A DNA stretch of 64,000 nt from Oleiphilaceae bacterium (GTDB lineage Bacteria; Pseudomonadota; Gammaproteobacteria; Pseudomonadales; Oleiphilaceae), in contig JAKVBL010000003.1 of NCBI GenBank assembly GCA_022447365.1, positions 1 through 64,000 on the forward strand, written 5' to 3'. This document shows positions 44,734 to 55,612 of the stretch, in pieces. Below the pieces are notes generated by a model that saw only the letters and a list, made by a program, of their open reading frames with translations, had not been told where the DNA came from and made no database searches. The position numbers and the translations under genes are program-made. Numbering within the stretch: position 1 is the first letter of the stretch; each line of letters starts with the position of its first letter.

Positions 44734-44816
44734 TGAGGCTCTCCTTACAGCAGTTTTGTAAAGAGCCCCTCATTGTAGGGGCTTTTTTGTACTGATGGGC
44801 TTTATGCCCATTTTTT
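44734..44816 (+). promoter_or_regulatory. rimP leader: two tandem terminators with a possible antiterminator
   Basis: Terminator 1 is AGCCCCT/AGGGGCT plus T6 (44764-44788) and terminator 2 is ATGGGC/GCCCAT plus T6 (44795-44816). TGAGGCTCT at 44734-44742 can pair with AGAGCCCCTCA at 44762-44772 (two unpaired Cs), which would take the 5' arm of terminator 1. A palindrome CTCAGAA/TTCTGAG lies further upstream. The layout suggests attenuation, perhaps by NusA as described for E. coli. Confidence 0.65.
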
Positions 44817-44854
44817 GTTTCTGCAACAATGAAAACGAACCCATTGGAGGCGTA

Positions 44855-45361
44855 GTGGCAGCTAAAAAACAGCTACTAAATGACATTATTAAGCCGGTCG
44901 TAGAAGGGCTAGGTTATGAGTGTTGGGGCATTGATTTCTTGTCTCAAGGTAAGCACTCAATGTTGCGAATTTATATAGAAAGTCTTGAAACGCCAGAGAG
45001 CTCGGAAGTGGGCGAAGATGGTAAAGAACGTGAGAGCGGTATTGAGCTAGGGGATTGCGAAAAAGTAAGTCGCCAATTGAGTGCCGTGCTTGACGTTGAA
45101 GACCCTATTGCAGGTGATTACACCCTTGAGGTGTCTTCTCCGGGAATGGATCGCGCATTATATGAACTTGCGCATTATGAAAGGTTTAAAGGCCATCAAG
45201 TTGCATTGAAGTTAAGAATGCCATTTGAAGGTCGACGAAAGTTCAACGGCTTGATTAAAGGCGTTGAAGGGAATGATGTGGTGATTCAGGTGGATCAAGA
45301 AGAATACTTGTTCCCAGTTGAAGGCATTGAGAAAGCGAATATCGTACCGCAATTTGATTGA
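44855..45361 (+). CDS. rimP: Ribosome maturation factor RimP
   Basis: RimP is needed for 30S maturation. From GTG 44855, seven bases after GGAGG, the protein has 168 residues: [36 protein letters not shown], ending LPGDY-type [22 protein letters not shown] and the C-terminal SH3-like domain. The frame is open upstream to 44795 but that part overlaps terminator 2. It is first in the rimP-nusA-infB operon. Confidence 0.95.
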   Translation: MAAKKQLLNDIIKPVVEGLGYECWGIDFLSQGKHSMLRIYIESLETPESSEVGEDGKERESGIELGDCEKVSRQLSAVLDVEDPIAGDYTLEVSSPGMDRALYELAHYERFKGHQVALKLRMPFEGRRKFNGLIKGVEGNDVVIQVDQEEYLFPVEGIEKANIVPQFD

Positions 45362-45387
45362 TTAGGATTATTGGAGCAAACGACGCG

Positions 45388-46887
45388 ATGAACAAAGAAA
45401 TTCTGCTGGTTGTTGAGGCGGTCTCAAACGAAAAGGGCGTTGACAAAGAAGTCATTTTCGAAGCTATTGAGTTGGCATTGGCGACAGCAACTAAAAAGCG
45501 TTATGAAGACGAGGAAGAAGCCGATATTTTAGTAAATATCGATCGCAAAACGGGTGAATACGATACTTTTCGTCGCTGGTTAGTTGTGAGCAACGATGCA
45601 GTGCCTGCTTTAGGTACTGAGCTGACTATGGAAGAAGCTGAAGAAATTGATACAGCGCTTCAACCAGGTGATATTCACACAGAGCAGGTTGAGTCGATTG
45701 CTTTTGGTCGTATCGGTGCACAAGCTGCTAAGCAAATTATTGTTCAAAAAGTACGTGAAGCTGAACGCGAAAAAATCGTTGATGGCTATCGTGACCGCGT
45801 TGGAGAATTGGTCTCAGGTACTGTTAAGAAAGTAACGCGTGATAACGTGATCGTTGATCTCGGAAATAATGCTGAAGCCTTACTTCCACGTGAAAATCTA
45901 GTGGGTCGTGAAGTATTCCGCATGGGTGATCGTGTTCGTTCTTTGCTTCTAGAAATTCGTCAAGATCTACGTGGACCGCAATTGATTTTAAGTCGTTCAG
46001 CGCCAGAAATGCTGATCGAGCTATTCCGTATTGAAGTGCCAGAAATCTCAGAAGAAGTGATTGAAATTCGTGGTGCGGCGCGCGACCCTGGTTCTCGCGC
46101 AAAGATTGCAGTTAAAACAAATGACAAGCGTATCGACCCAGTTGGTGCTTGTGTAGGTATGCGCGGAGCGCGTGTACAAGCTGTATCGGGTGAGCTAGGT
46201 AATGAGCGTATTGATATTGTGCTTTGGGACGATAACCCGGCGCAGTTAGTCGTGAATGCAATGGCTCCAGCTGAAGTCGCTTCTATTGTTGTCGATGAAG
46301 ACACGCATTCGATGGATGTTGCTGTTGCAGAAGATAACTTAGCGATGGCGATTGGTCGTGCAGGCCAAAACGTCCGTTTAGCGTCTCAACTTACTGGTTG
46401 GGAGCTGAATGTGATGACTGAAGAAGAAGCTGGCAAGCAGCAAGAAGAAGAAGTCGGCAAGTACGTCGATTTATTCATCGAGGCCCTAGACGTTGATGAA
46501 GATCTTGCGTCTGAGCTTGTAAGTGAAGGCTTTACGACTTTGGAAGAAGTCGCATATGTTCCTTTAGAAGAGATGCTGTCTATCGAAGCATTTGACGAAG
46601 ACATTGTTGAAGAGCTTCGTCGTCGTGCAAAAGATGCATTGCTTAACAAGGCTCTAGCAACGGAAGAGAAGCTGGAAGGTAGCGAGCCTGCAGAAGATTT
46701 GTTAACGATGGAAGGTATGGATAAGCACCTTGCATTGACCTTAGCGAGCCGTGGAGTGATCACCATGGAAGACCTTGCTGAGCAATCCGTCGATGAATTG
46801 ATGGAAATTGAAGATATGACTGAAGAGCGCGCTGGTGAATTGATTATGACCGCTCGTGCGCCATGGTTCGAAGAGAACCAAGACTAA
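45388..46887 (+). CDS. nusA: Transcription termination/antitermination factor NusA
   Basis: NusA modulates pausing, termination and antitermination. From ATG 45388 the protein has 499 residues, full length: N-terminal polymerase-binding domain ([17 protein letters not shown]), S1 domain ([16 protein letters not shown]), two KH domains ([24 protein letters not shown]) and two C-terminal acidic repeats ([34 protein letters not shown]). Having both acidic repeats is the enterobacterial/Pseudomonas form. Confidence 0.97.
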   Translation: MNKEILLVVEAVSNEKGVDKEVIFEAIELALATATKKRYEDEEEADILVNIDRKTGEYDTFRRWLVVSNDAVPALGTELTMEEAEEIDTALQPGDIHTEQVESIAFGRIGAQAAKQIIVQKVREAEREKIVDGYRDRVGELVSGTVKKVTRDNVIVDLGNNAEALLPRENLVGREVFRMGDRVRSLLLEIRQDLRGPQLILSRSAPEMLIELFRIEVPEISEEVIEIRGAARDPGSRAKIAVKTNDKRIDPVGACVGMRGARVQAVSGELGNERIDIVLWDDNPAQLVVNAMAPAEVASIVVDEDTHSMDVAVAEDNLAMAIGRAGQNVRLASQLTGWELNVMTEEEAGKQQEEEVGKYVDLFIEALDVDEDLASELVSEGFTTLEEVAYVPLEEMLSIEAFDEDIVEELRRRAKDALLNKALATEEKLEGSEPAEDLLTMEGMDKHLALTLASRGVITMEDLAEQSVDELMEIEDMTEERAGELIMTARAPWFEENQD

Positions 46888-46915
46888 TAGACAGCGAGTC
46901 GGGAGAATTATTGTA

Positions 46916-49468
46916 ATGTCAGAAGTAACAGTTAAACAGTTAGCGGAAGACATCGGTGCGCCGATCGATCGTCTTTTGCAACAAATTGTTGACGCAGGGC
47001 TCGATGCGCGTGATGCAGGTGGTGTCGTTTCAGCAGATGAGAAGAAGCAGCTACTTGCACATCTTAAGAAGAGTCACGGTGATGACGAATCAGAACCGAA
47101 GCGAATCACTCTTAAGCGTAAAACGCAAACCACATTAAAGATGTCTGGTGGGCAGGGTAAAACGAAAACAGTTAATGTTGAAGTGCGAAAAAAGCGCACT
47201 TATGTGAAGCGCCCAGATGTAAATGTTGAGCTTGAGAAGCAAAAAGAAGAGCAAGACGCATTGCGTGCCAAGCAAGAAGCTGAAGATGCTGCGCGCAAAG
47301 CAGCTGTAGAAGCGCAAAAGGTTGAAGAAGAAAAAGCTGCGGCTGAAGCCGAAGCGAAAAAAGCGGCTGATGAAGTGGCTGCGAAAGCTGAAGCAGAAAA
47401 GGCGTCTGCGAAAGCTTCTGCTAAGCCAGCTCCTGCTCCTAAAGGTGATGCTGACGACAATTCCAAGAAACGTGCTCCTAAGAAGAAAGGGCATGATTCG
47501 GCAGGCGGTTCTGATGATGATAAGCCTAAGAAGCACAACAAATCTGCTGGACATCGTGCACCGCGTCAGCGTGAAGAAGAGGTCGATATTCACGCAGTAA
47601 ATGCATCTCGCGAAATATTGTCTGAAGATGCTTTGGAAGAAGAGATTCAACCTCGCAAACTTAAAGCGAAAAAGAAAAAGAAATCTCACGGCTTCCAACA
47701 ACCAAGTGCACCTGTCGTAAAAGAAGTGTCAGTTGGTGAAAATATCGTTGTGAGTGAGCTTGCTGACAAAATGTCAGTCAAAGCAGTTCAAGTCATCAAG
47801 ACTCTAATGGGCCTTGGTGTGATGGCAACGCAAAACCAGTCAATTGACCAAGAAACAGCAACCTTGGTTGTTGAGGAAATGGGCCACAAGGTTAAGTTGT
47901 TTTCTGAAGATGCAGTCGAAACTGATGTACTAGATAGCATTAGTTACGATGGCGAAGAAATGCCTCGTGCACCAGTTGTTAGTGTAATGGGCCACGTTGA
48001 CCACGGTAAAACCTCATTACTTGATTATATTCGTCGTGCGAAAGTTGCTGCAGGCGAGTCTGGTGGTATTACCCAGCACATTGGTGCATACCACGTTGAG
48101 ACTGGTCACGGCATGATTTCATTCCTTGATACGCCTGGACACGCTGCGTTTACCGCAATGCGCGCTCGCGGTGCTCAAAGTACAGATATCGTTATTCTTG
48201 TTGTTGCGGCAGACGATGGTGTAATGCCTCAAACTGAAGAAGCGGTTCAGCACGCTCGCTCAGCGGGCGTGCCGATTGTTGTTGCAGTCAACAAAATGGA
48301 TAAAGAAGAAGCAGATCCAGATCGCGTTAAAAACGAGCTCGCTGCAAAAGATGTTATCCCAGAAGACTGGGGTGGTGATGTGCAGTTCATTCCTGTATCG
48401 GCGCACACTGGTGCTGGTATTGATGCATTGCTTGATGCGGTTCTTCTACAAGCAGAAATGTTGGAGCTTAAAGCTGTTCCATCAGCGCCTGCGAAAGGTA
48501 CGGTTGTTGAATCAAGCCTCGACAAAGGTCGTGGTGCTGTTGCGACAGTACTGGTTCAGAATGGTACTTTGCGTCGTGGCGATATTGTGATTGCAGGTAA
48601 TTACTACGGTCGTGTACGCGCAATGATGGATGAAGCTGGTAAGCAAGCAAACGAAGCTGGTCCATCTATTCCGGTTGAGATCTTAGGCTTAAACGGCACC
48701 CCTGATGCTGGTGATGAATTCGTTGTTGTTGCTGATGAGCGTAAAGCCCGTGAAGTTGCAGAGTTCCGTGCTGAGAAGCAGCGTAAAGACCGTTTACAGC
48801 GTCAGCAAGCAGCGAAGCTTGAGAACATGTTCGCGAACATGGGCGCAGACGAAGTTAAGACGCTGAATATCGTCCTCAAAACTGACGTGCGAGGTTCTCT
48901 AGAAGCATTAAGTGCTGCCTTGAATGAAATCGGTAACGAAGAAGTTCAGGTGAAGATTGTGAGTAGTGGTGTTGGTGGTATTACAGGTACAGATGCAAGT
49001 CTTGCGCTAGCAACCAACGCGGTTATTTTCGGCTTTAATGTTCGTGCTGATGCGCAAGCGAAAAAGATTATTGAAGAAGAATCCTTAGATCTTCGTTATT
49101 ACAGCGTTATTTACGAGATTATCGATCATGTGAAACAAGCGCTTTCTGGTATGTTGGCGCCAGAATTCCGTGAAGACATTGTTGGTATTGCTGAAGTGCG
49201 TGACACCTTTAAGTCTCCGAAATTCGGTCAGGTTGCTGGTTGTATGGTTCTTGAAGGAACAATCTTCCGCAATAAGAAAATTCGTGTACTACGTGATGAC
49301 ATCGTTATCTTTGAAGGCGAGCTAGAATCGCTTCGTCGCTTTAAAGATGATGTAAACGAAGTTCGTTCGGGTACTGAATGTGGTATCGGTGTTAAGAACT
49401 ATGACGTGAAAGTGGGCGACAAGATTGAGGTCTTCGATAAGGTCTCTATTGCGCGTACTTTGTCATAA
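46916..49468 (+). CDS. infB: Translation initiation factor IF-2
   Basis: IF-2 brings initiator tRNA to the ribosome with GTP. ATG 46916 ([13 protein letters not shown]) begins 850 residues; the frame opens earlier at 46856 inside nusA. After the IF2_N domain comes a charged Lys/Ala/Glu-rich coiled stretch (about 100-200), a second IF2_N, then the G domain with [18 protein letters not shown] and NKMD, and the C-terminal domains. The repeat-rich middle is usual for IF-2. Confidence 0.98.
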   Translation: MSEVTVKQLAEDIGAPIDRLLQQIVDAGLDARDAGGVVSADEKKQLLAHLKKSHGDDESEPKRITLKRKTQTTLKMSGGQGKTKTVNVEVRKKRTYVKRPDVNVELEKQKEEQDALRAKQEAEDAARKAAVEAQKVEEEKAAAEAEAKKAADEVAAKAEAEKASAKASAKPAPAPKGDADDNSKKRAPKKKGHDSAGGSDDDKPKKHNKSAGHRAPRQREEEVDIHAVNASREILSEDALEEEIQPRKLKAKKKKKSHGFQQPSAPVVKEVSVGENIVVSELADKMSVKAVQVIKTLMGLGVMATQNQSIDQETATLVVEEMGHKVKLFSEDAVETDVLDSISYDGEEMPRAPVVSVMGHVDHGKTSLLDYIRRAKVAAGESGGITQHIGAYHVETGHGMISFLDTPGHAAFTAMRARGAQSTDIVILVVAADDGVMPQTEEAVQHARSAGVPIVVAVNKMDKEEADPDRVKNELAAKDVIPEDWGGDVQFIPVSAHTGAGIDALLDAVLLQAEMLELKAVPSAPAKGTVVESSLDKGRGAVATVLVQNGTLRRGDIVIAGNYYGRVRAMMDEAGKQANEAGPSIPVEILGLNGTPDAGDEFVVVADERKAREVAEFRAEKQRKDRLQRQQAAKLENMFANMGADEVKTLNIVLKTDVRGSLEALSAALNEIGNEEVQVKIVSSGVGGITGTDASLALATNAVIFGFNVRADAQAKKIIEEESLDLRYYSVIYEIIDHVKQALSGMLAPEFREDIVGIAEVRDTFKSPKFGQVAGCMVLEGTIFRNKKIRVLRDDIVIFEGELESLRRFKDDVNEVRSGTECGIGVKNYDVKVGDKIEVFDKVSIARTLS

Positions 49469-49495
49469 GTTTTGTCATTAGAGGAGTTGTAATAC

Positions 49496-49912
49496 ATGGC
49501 ACGAGAGTTTAGCCGTACTGATCGAATTGCCGATCAAATTCAAAAGGATTTGGCGACATTGATTCGTACCGAAATGAAAGACCCTCGTGTCGGTATGGTA
49601 ACGATAAATGACGTTGAGGTTGCGCGAGACTTAGGTTTCGCCAACGTTTACGTTACTTTGTTGACCCTTGAAGAGAATGATGCGAATTCAGACGAAGTGA
49701 AGCAAACACTTAAGGTCTTAAATTCTGCGTCGGGCTTTTTTAGAAGTCAGTTAAGTAAGATGATAAAGCTGCGTACGATTCCGCAGTTGCGTTTTCACTT
49801 CGATAGCTCTGTTGGGCGTGGCCGTAAGCTTGACGCTCTAATTACGCAAGCGCGTAAGAAAGACGGTGCTGATGACGCGGCGAACGAACAAACTGATCAA
49901 GACCCTTCTTAG
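49496..49912 (+). CDS. rbfA: Ribosome-binding factor A
   Basis: RbfA binds 30S precursors and helps 16S rRNA 5'-end maturation. The 138-residue KH-like protein has FSRTDRIADQIQKDLATLIRTEMKDPRVGMVTINDVEVARDLGFANVYVTLL and the late LRTIPQLRFHFDSSVGRGRKLDALI. The C-terminal tail (KKDGADDAANEQTDQDPS) is acidic and not conserved. It follows infB by 27 bases. Confidence 0.97.
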   Translation: MAREFSRTDRIADQIQKDLATLIRTEMKDPRVGMVTINDVEVARDLGFANVYVTLLTLEENDANSDEVKQTLKVLNSASGFFRSQLSKMIKLRTIPQLRFHFDSSVGRGRKLDALITQARKKDGADDAANEQTDQDPS

Positions 49913-49925
49913 GCAACACTAAAAG

Positions 49926-50921
49926 ATGGGTCGACGCAAAAAAGGGCGCCTTCTTGATGGCGTCCTTCTTCTTGATAAACCTCTAGATATTACAAGTAAT
50001 GGTGCGCTGCAAAAGGTGCGTTGGCTTTTTGATGCACGAAGAGCTGGCCATACCGGTGCGCTTGATCCGCTTGCAACAGGTGTTTTGCCAATATGTTTTG
50101 GTGAGGCAACGAAGTTTGCGAAGTATCTACTAGAGTCTAGCAAAGCGTATTACACCACTGCTCAATTAGGCGAGATTCGTGAAAGCGGAGATAGCGAAGG
50201 TGAGTTGGTTGAGACGCGCAAGGTTCCAGATTTCTCGATTGCTCACATAGAGCAAAGTCTTGATAAGTTTCGAGGCGACACAATGCAAGTTCCGACGATG
50301 TGGTCTGCGCTAAAGTATCAAGGAAGGCCACTTTATAAATGGGCGCGTGAGGGGGTTACGGTAGAGCGAGAACCTCGGCCTATCACTGTTTCTAACTTAC
50401 GTTTAGATGCGAGAACAGAAGATACGCTATCTTTGTATGTCGAGTGTTCCAAAGGGACTTATATTCGATCTCTTGTGGAAGATATTGGTTTAGATCTTGG
50501 TTGTGGTGCACATGTGTCGATGTTGCGCCGTTCAATCGCAGGTCATTTTGAGCTCGAGCAAACTGTAAGCCTGCAAACATTGGTCGATTTAGAGGGTGAT
50601 TTCGATGCGTTGAGCGAATTTATTCAGCCTATCGACATTTTGTTACCAAATTTACCGTATATTTGCATAAATAATCGCCAAACAAGGTCGCTATTACACG
50701 GGCAAACAGTTAGAATACTGCCCGCTGAAAAATCAGGTTTGCATCGTGTCTATATTCCGAAGCAAGCAATTGATGAACAGCTAGGGCGGATTGCGAATAT
50801 CGCAAAAACTTGTGAGCTTGGTGACGACTGGCTATTTGCCGGTGTAGTGGAGCTAAGTGAACAGAGCGATCAGTGGGAACTGCAAGCAAAACGGCTGATT
50901 AACTTTACGCCTGTGTCGTAA
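49926..50921 (+). CDS. truB: tRNA pseudouridine(55) synthase TruB
   Basis: TruB makes pseudouridine 55 in the T loop of tRNAs. The 331-residue protein has GVLLLDKPLDITSNGALQKVRWLFDARRAGHTGALDPLATGVLPICFGEATKFAKYL with the catalytic Asp in GALDPLATG, then the KGTYIRSL motif and a C-terminal PUA-type region. It lies 13 bases after rbfA. Confidence 0.97.
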   Translation: MGRRKKGRLLDGVLLLDKPLDITSNGALQKVRWLFDARRAGHTGALDPLATGVLPICFGEATKFAKYLLESSKAYYTTAQLGEIRESGDSEGELVETRKVPDFSIAHIEQSLDKFRGDTMQVPTMWSALKYQGRPLYKWAREGVTVEREPRPITVSNLRLDARTEDTLSLYVECSKGTYIRSLVEDIGLDLGCGAHVSMLRRSIAGHFELEQTVSLQTLVDLEGDFDALSEFIQPIDILLPNLPYICINNRQTRSLLHGQTVRILPAEKSGLHRVYIPKQAIDEQLGRIANIAKTCELGDDWLFAGVVELSEQSDQWELQAKRLINFTPVS

Positions 50922-50996
50922 AGGAAAAACGATGTACGACTTACTGTACGTATGCGCGGTAAGTGGTTTTTAAACAAGCATATTGAGGAAAATATC

Positions 50997-51266
50997 ATGG
51001 CATTAAGCGCAGCAGAAAAAGCAGCAATTCTTAAAGACTACCAACAATCTGAAGGCGACACTGGTTCTCCTGAAGTTCAAGTTGCATTGTTGACTCATAA
51101 CATCAACAAGCTTCAAGGTCACTTCAAAGGTAACAAGCAAGATCACCACTCACGTCGTGGTTTGATTCGCATGGTTAACCAACGTCGTAAGCTTCTTGAT
51201 TACTTGAAAGGCAAAGATGCAGATCGTTACCTTTCTTTGATCGGTCGTCTAGGTCTACGTCGCTAA
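50997..51266 (+). CDS. rpsO: 30S ribosomal protein S15
   Basis: S15 binds 16S rRNA early in 30S assembly. ATG 50997 follows TTGAGGAAAATATC and gives 89 residues, the usual size: [43 protein letters not shown], then [23 protein letters not shown] longer frame from 50952 is not supported. rpsO-pnp is a conserved pair. Confidence 0.98.
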   Translation: MALSAAEKAAILKDYQQSEGDTGSPEVQVALLTHNINKLQGHFKGNKQDHHSRRGLIRMVNQRRKLLDYLKGKDADRYLSLIGRLGLRR

Positions 51267-51334
51267 TCTCGAATTAGCAGCGAGACAAACAAGGGTAAAT
51301 GGTTACAAGAACCAACTCCCAAGTTTAGTTGTAG

Positions 51335-51373
51335 TACCGGAGCGCTTTAGGGCCCTCCGGTATTTTCGTTTTT
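51335..51373 (+). terminator. Terminator between rpsO and pnp
   Basis: TACCGGAG and CTCCGGTA pair perfectly, followed by TTTTCGTTTTT. It matches the partial terminator t1 between these genes in E. coli. Confidence 0.85.
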
Positions 51374-51511
51374 AAGACAATCGTAATTCTATTGTTATGC
51401 GATTGATCTATTGTAAGTACGTGATTTTGTAGGTGTCTAAAACGAGCACCAGTGCATTAAAAATCAAAACACGAATAGGGTAGCTTCATAGGTTTGCAGT
51501 AAAGTTTTATA

Positions 51512-51563
51512 GCTGAGTGCTTTAGAAAATTTGCGTTTACGTTATTTTTCTAAAGTATTGAGC
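51512..51563 (+). promoter_or_regulatory. Long stem-loop in the pnp leader
   Basis: GCTGAGTGCTTTAGAAAA pairs with TTTTCTAAAGTATTGAGC, about 18 pairs with two G-U wobbles and one mismatch. In E. coli a similar leader hairpin is cut by RNase III, and PNPase then represses its own synthesis. The rest of the 361-base gap is AT-rich with no gene. Confidence 0.65.
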
Positions 51564-51627
51564 ATAAAGCTTTAGTTGTAGTGATCGATGAGGCGTTCTT
51601 TTTATATTTAAAAGTAAAGGAGCCGAT

Positions 51628-53721
51628 GTGAATCCGGTAACTAAACAATTTCAATACGGTAACTCTACCGTTACGCTAGAAACTGGTCGTATTGCACGTC
51701 AAGCCGCAGGTGCGGTGATGGTAACGGTTGACGATACTTCTGTATTGGTAGCAGTGACTGCTTCAAAAGAAGCAAAGCCAGGTCAAGATTTCTTCCCGCT
51801 TTCAGTTCACTACCAAGAGCGCCAATACTCAGTTGGTAAAATTCCTGGTGGTTATATCAAGCGTGAAAATCGTCCAAGCGAGAAAGAAACACTAACTTCG
51901 CGTTTGATCGACCGTCCAATTCGCCCACTTTTCCCAAATGGTTTCGTGAACGAAGTTCAGGTTGTATGTCAGGTTATGTCTGCGAACAAAACGCAAGACC
52001 CTGATATTGCAGCAATGATTGGTACGTCTGCAGCGCTTGCTGTTTCTGGCGTTCCTTTTGCTGGTCCTATCGGTGCAGCACGTGTTGCGTTCACTGATGA
52101 AAATGGCTACTCACTTAACCCAACTAACGAAGAGCTAAAAGACTCTTTACTAGACATGGTTGTAGCGGGTACGAAAGACGCAGTATTGATGGTTGAGTCA
52201 GAAGCAAAAGAGCTTACTGAAGACGAGATGCTTGGTGCGGTTCTATTCGCTCACCAAGAAATGCAAATAGTGATCAACGCTGTATCAGAATTCGCAGCTG
52301 AAGTTGGTACTGAGCAGTGGGAATGGTCAGCACCAGAAGTTAACACTGTACTAGCAGACGCGATCAAAACGCAGTTTGCTGAAGGCATTACTGCTGCATA
52401 CAGCACAAGTGACAAAATGGCGCGTTACGGCGCATTGGGCGAGCTTCGTAACCAAGCAGTTGCAGCGATTGCAACAGGTGAAGAAGGCGCAGCAAGCGAA
52501 GAAGACGTTAAGGCTTACTTCAGCAAGCTAGAGAAGCAAATCGTTCGTGGTCGTATCATTGCGAAAGAGCCGCGTATCGATGGTCGTAACAATGAAACAG
52601 TTCGTCCAATTTCTGTTGAAGTTGGCGTACTTCCAAATGCACACGGTTCTGCATTGTTTACTCGTGGTGAAACGCAAGCAATCGTTGCGACTACGCTTGG
52701 TACTACGCGTGACGCACAAATCGTTGACACACTTGAAGGCGATACTAAAGAGCACTTCATGTTGCACTACAACTTCCCTCCTTACTCAGTAGGTGAGTGT
52801 GGTCGTATGGGCGCACCAGGTCGTCGTGAGATTGGTCACGGTCGTCTTGCTAAGCGTGGTGTTCAAGCGCTTATGCCAAACGAAGAGGAGTTCCCATATG
52901 CAGTGCGTGTTGTTTCAGAAATCACTGAATCAAACGGTTCAAGTTCTATGGCTTCTGTTTGTGGTTCAAGCTTGGCATTGATGGATGCAGGTGTTCCACT
53001 TGCAGCACCAGTTGCTGGCATCGCAATGGGTCTTGTTAAAGAAGGCGACGGTTTCGCAGTTCTGACCGACATCCTTGGTGACGAAGACCACCTAGGCGAC
53101 ATGGACTTTAAAGTAGCGGGTACTGACGAAGGTATCACAGCGCTTCAAATGGATATCAAGATCGAAGGTATCAACGAAGAGATCATGACGATTGCGCTTA
53201 AACAAGCTCAAGATGCTCGTTTGTTCATCCTTGAAGAAATGAACAAAGTCATCGAGAACCCTCGTGAGTCTGTTTCTGATAAAGCACCTGCGATGCACAA
53301 CATGTCTGTTCACCCAGACAAGATCCGTGACGTAATCGGTAAAGGTGGTGCGACTATCCGTTCAATCACAGAGCAAACTGGTGCATCTGTTGATATCGAA
53401 GACGACGGTTCAATCCGCGTTTACGCTGAAAACAACGAAGCAGCGCAAGCAGCAATCAATATGATCGTAGCGATTACTGCAGAAGCAGAAGTTGGCCAAA
53501 CTTACGAAGGTAAGGTTGAGCGTATCGTAGACTTCGGTGCATTCGTTAATATCTTGCCAGGTAAAGACGGCTTGGTTCATATCTCTCAAATCTCTGAAGA
53601 GCGTATTGAGAATGTGACTGACGTACTTTCTGAAGGTCAGATGGTTAAAGTAAAAGTACTAGATGTTGATAACCGTGGTCGTATTAAATTGACTATGAAA
53701 GACATCGAAGCTGACGCGTAA
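51628..53721 (+). CDS. pnp: Polyribonucleotide nucleotidyltransferase (PNPase)
   Basis: PNPase degrades RNA 3' to 5' using phosphate, part of the degradosome. The 697-residue protein starts at GTG 51628 after AAAGGAGCCGAT and has two RNase PH domains ([22 protein letters not shown] and [20 protein letters not shown]), a KH domain ([22 protein letters not shown]) and an S1 domain ([28 protein letters not shown]). The active-site Asp pair lies in [16 protein letters not shown]. Confidence 0.98.
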   Translation: MNPVTKQFQYGNSTVTLETGRIARQAAGAVMVTVDDTSVLVAVTASKEAKPGQDFFPLSVHYQERQYSVGKIPGGYIKRENRPSEKETLTSRLIDRPIRPLFPNGFVNEVQVVCQVMSANKTQDPDIAAMIGTSAALAVSGVPFAGPIGAARVAFTDENGYSLNPTNEELKDSLLDMVVAGTKDAVLMVESEAKELTEDEMLGAVLFAHQEMQIVINAVSEFAAEVGTEQWEWSAPEVNTVLADAIKTQFAEGITAAYSTSDKMARYGALGELRNQAVAAIATGEEGAASEEDVKAYFSKLEKQIVRGRIIAKEPRIDGRNNETVRPISVEVGVLPNAHGSALFTRGETQAIVATTLGTTRDAQIVDTLEGDTKEHFMLHYNFPPYSVGECGRMGAPGRREIGHGRLAKRGVQALMPNEEEFPYAVRVVSEITESNGSSSMASVCGSSLALMDAGVPLAAPVAGIAMGLVKEGDGFAVLTDILGDEDHLGDMDFKVAGTDEGITALQMDIKIEGINEEIMTIALKQAQDARLFILEEMNKVIENPRESVSDKAPAMHNMSVHPDKIRDVIGKGGATIRSITEQTGASVDIEDDGSIRVYAENNEAAQAAINMIVAITAEAEVGQTYEGKVERIVDFGAFVNILPGKDGLVHISQISEERIENVTDVLSEGQMVKVKVLDVDNRGRIKLTMKDIEADA

Positions 53722-53738
53722 GTCTAGCTTAAGTGTTG

Positions 53739-53768
53739 AAAAGGAGGCTTTGTGCCTCCTTTTTTTTG
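53739..53768 (+). terminator. Terminator after pnp
   Basis: AAAAGGAGGC and GCCTCCTTTT pair with a 5-base loop, followed by T8. It closes the long nusA-infB-pnp block. Confidence 0.92.
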
Positions 53769-53925
53769 GCCATTCCTCATCGTTAATTTCGAGTTTTTCG
53801 TCCGTTAAGTTCGACTATTAGCGGTGTCTGAATCTGTATACGATTTGTTCAATGTTGGCATCTTTGTGAGAACAAAGTAAGCCGCAGTTTTTTTCAGAAA
53901 ATTGGAAGACAAAGCGGAATCGTAT

Positions 53926-54687
53926 ATGAACTTTTCAGAATTACTCAAATAATTCACGGGCTCAGGACAAGCAAACGAATCGTCACAACTCAATAATCAA
54001 CAAGCTTCAAATAAATTATCAAATTTTACTAGCAATATTCCGGGTGGTTGAGCAGGTGGTGCCGCTGCGGGAGGGTTGATCGCTACCCTCGTCGCTAGCA
54101 AATCAAGGCGTAAGATAGCTGGCAAGGCGGCTAAATATGGCGGTGCAGCATTATTAGGAGGCTTAGCATATAAAGCCTACAAAGATTGGCAGCATACTGG
54201 TCAAGCTCATGAAAAGCAGCCCGCACGAGATGCAGAATATGAAGCGCCCTCTCATCAAGCATCTCGTTTCCAGTCAAGTTATGAACGAGAAGCCGTAGCG
54301 CATATTAATCAGCCTCAACAGGATAGTGATTTCGAACTTCGTTTAGTGAAAGCTATGATTGCTTCGGCACGCGCTGATGGTCAGATTGATTTAGAAGAGC
54401 AGCGCAGAATAGCCGAAACGGTTAACAGGTTAGATTTGAGTGTGAATGTGAAGAGTGAGTTGTTGAATCTATTCCTGCAGCCTGTACCCATGGTTGAGAT
54501 AGTTGGACAGTTCGATTCAATGGAGCAAAAGGCAGAGATTTATCTTGCTTCTTGTTTGGCAATTGAGCTTGATGACGAGTCTGAATACAGGCATTTATCA
54601 CTGCTCTCAAAAGCATTGAATCTGCCAGCAGGTCTTGAGCATCAGCTTCGCGCGCAAGCACAAAATGTCAAAGTTGAGGTTGCGTAG
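53926..54687 (+). pseudogene. DUF533 family protein with two in-frame stops near the start
   Basis: Reading from ATG 53926 gives NFSELLK, then TAA (53950), then FTGSGQANES, NFTSNIPGG, TGA (54049), AGGAAAGGLIATLVASKSRRKIAGKAAKYGGAALLGGLAYKAYKDW and a TerB-like helical domain to 54687. This is the layout of DUF533 (YebE-type) inner-membrane proteins. CAA-to-TAA and a change to TGA explain the two stops. The last 203 residues are open from TTG 54076 with poor start signals. I call it a recent pseudogene; an N-truncated product remains possible. Confidence 0.75.
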
Positions 54688-54837
54688 TTCTTGCATTGTT
54701 CTTGCGTCGCTTTTTAGTAGTTCGGTTTGCATCGCCGCTTAATGTATTCGAGTTAGTATGCATGCGGTGATGCAACTAGGTTTATATTTGATTTGCGGTA
54801 TACTTTCGCGCCTATTCTTTTTTGAGATCTATACCGA

Positions 54838-55302
54838 ATGAATGCATTACACGATATCGCAGCACGCGCACTTCAAGACTTCTTTATGCTTAATGTGCCT
54901 TTGGCTCGTGCTGCAGAGATTTCGGTACATTCTTATGATGGAAATAGACTTGTTTTTGAAGCGCCGCTAGATCCGAATACCAATGACAAGGGAACCGCGT
55001 TTGGTGGAAGTATCTATGTCATCGCTGTTGCTACAGCATGGGGAATGTCCTCAATAAAGTCTCAAGAATTAGGTCTGGATGGTGAATTAGTCGTCGCGAA
55101 GGCTGAAATTGAGTACCTGCGCCCGCTTAGTGAAACGCTTCGTGCAGAAGTTCTCTCTCCAGGTCAGGAATCCTTAGATCACTTCAAACATAGCTTTGAG
55201 ACGCGAGGTAAAGCTGCCTTTGAATTAGAAGTGCTTGTAAATAATAGCGAAGGAAAAGCCTGCGCTCGTTTTAACGGAAAATATGCTTTGTTGAAGAGGT
55301 GA
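54838..55302 (+). CDS. Thioesterase, YiiD C-terminal hotdog family
   Basis: This 154-residue protein has a single hotdog domain: VPLARAAEISVHSYDGNRLVFEAPLDPNTNDKGTAFGGSIYVIAVATAWGMSS, with the GTAFGGS motif of the YiiD-type thioesterases, followed by ELVVAKAEIEYLRPLSETLRAEV. The natural substrate, probably an acyl-CoA or acyl-ACP, is not known. It lacks the N-terminal acetyltransferase domain of E. coli YiiD. It stands alone between two intergenic gaps. Confidence 0.85.
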   Translation: MNALHDIAARALQDFFMLNVPLARAAEISVHSYDGNRLVFEAPLDPNTNDKGTAFGGSIYVIAVATAWGMSSIKSQELGLDGELVVAKAEIEYLRPLSETLRAEVLSPGQESLDHFKHSFETRGKAAFELEVLVNNSEGKACARFNGKYALLKR

Positions 55303-55612
55303 ATCACGCTCCCTTTCGGTGATCTAAGTCTAAAATTTGCTCAGCTTTAGTGCAATTTATGTTGTAATATTTATTTAATAAAAAAATAACTTCTTATTCC
55401 TTTTATGTCTTTATGATTAAGCTACACTTTTAGTGTCCGTGACATATTTACGGGTACATTTGTTGGTTTGAGCGTGTTTCTGAAGTACTCAATTCTTTAA
55501 AGTCTGCAGAATTAAAACCTCCTTCAAGTGTGAGTATCATTGAATATAAAGTCTGCGTTTGTTTAGCGGAACGCTTAATACAGAGTATAGTTTGTATCTA
55601 AAGGAGAATAGA

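Noticed and set aside
44795-44854. N-terminal extension of RimP
   Set aside because: It would be translated from the second terminator stem; GTG 44855 has a good GGAGG.
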